Positions 13,274-13,354 of a DNA stretch of 13,354 nucleotides are shown here, piece after piece. The notes beneath the pieces were generated by a model, which searched no databases, was not told where the DNA came from, and was given only the letters and a program-made list of their open reading frames with translations. The DNA comes from Hyphomicrobiaceae bacterium (GTDB lineage Bacteria > Pseudomonadota > Alphaproteobacteria > Rhizobiales > HXMU1428-3). Both the position numbers and the translations under genes were made by a program. The stretch is taken from the NCBI GenBank assembly GCA_028285025.1, contig JANQQH010000341.1:1-13354 (forward strand). The letters are read 5' to 3'. The first letter of the stretch is position 1; each line of letters starts with the position of its first letter.

Positions 13274-13354
13274 ATGCGTGTGCTTATAATAGAAGACGAT
13301 TTAGAAACAGCACGTTTTTTAACCAAAGCTTTGGGTGAGACGGGACATGAATGT
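13274..13354 (+). CDS. OmpR-family response regulator, N-terminal fragment cut by window end
   Basis: The first 27 codons of a response regulator are visible: the beta-1 strand and acidic pocket MRVLIIEDDLETARFL, with D8 and D9, followed by KALGETGHEC, the usual first helix. The frame is open to the end of the window, so this is a truncation by the window and not a broken gene. The ribosome site is weak (GGGA at 13262-13265). In rhizobial genomes this position after degP is held by an OmpR-type regulator with a downstream histidine kinase, so a kinase gene is expected next. The DNA-binding domain cannot be seen, so the subfamily is inferred from context. Confidence 0.8.
   Translation, partial: MRVLIIEDDLETARFLTKALGETGHEC

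Overview
The window looks like part of an alphaproteobacterial chromosome, most likely from the Hyphomicrobiales (Rhizobiales), with a rather low GC content for that group. This rests on two things recognised from the proteins. The first is the tail-gene order of an RcGTA-type gene transfer agent (GTA). The second is a FeuP/FeuQ-like two-component pair near a DegP protease that is itself followed by an OmpR-family regulator, an order known in rhizobial genomes. All recognised genes lie on the + strand. No tRNA, rRNA, insertion sequence, CRISPR array or integrase was seen.

Region 1 (1-6598) is the distal half of a GTA structural cluster in the order of Rhodobacter capsulatus GTA g11-g15. It encodes a short tape-measure protein, a distal tail protein (DUF2460), a hub protein (DUF2163) with a cysteine-rich C-terminus, an NlpC/P60 peptidase and the giant 'megatron' tail-tip protein with a TIM-barrel domain. 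The reading frame of the first gene is open to the window edge, and the capsid/head genes would lie further upstream. Genes overlap or are closely spaced, which suggests one transcription unit.

Region 2 (6617-8324) follows with very short gaps and looks like a lysis cassette. It holds an 81-aa single-span membrane protein (holin candidate), a 433-aa cell-wall hydrolase and a 39-aa membrane peptide with a strong ribosome binding site. The hydrolase combines a TIGR02594 Cys/His domain, a GH108 muramidase with its peptidoglycan-binding domain, and a two-span holin-like tail. An in-frame ATG with its own Shine-Dalgarno-like sequence sits exactly at the start of the holin-like tail, so the gene may also make a free 90-aa holin. 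In R. capsulatus the lysis genes are at a separate locus, so the linkage here is notable.

Region 3 (8325-13354) is envelope-homeostasis chromosome: a feuPQ-like regulator/kinase pair behind a candidate promoter, a glycine-zipper lipoprotein of the 17-kDa surface-antigen type with its own terminator, a DegP/HtrA periplasmic protease with a strong terminator, and the first 27 codons of a second OmpR-family regulator cut by the window end. The two long non-coding stretches (10524-10841 and 11316-11666) hold small inverted repeats of possible regulatory meaning but no convincing gene.

The most interesting points are the lysis cassette attached to the GTA tail genes, the tripartite hydrolase-holin fusion with a possible internal start, the unannotated-size 39-aa peptide, and retention of two glutamates in the megatron TIM barrel at positions that could be catalytic.
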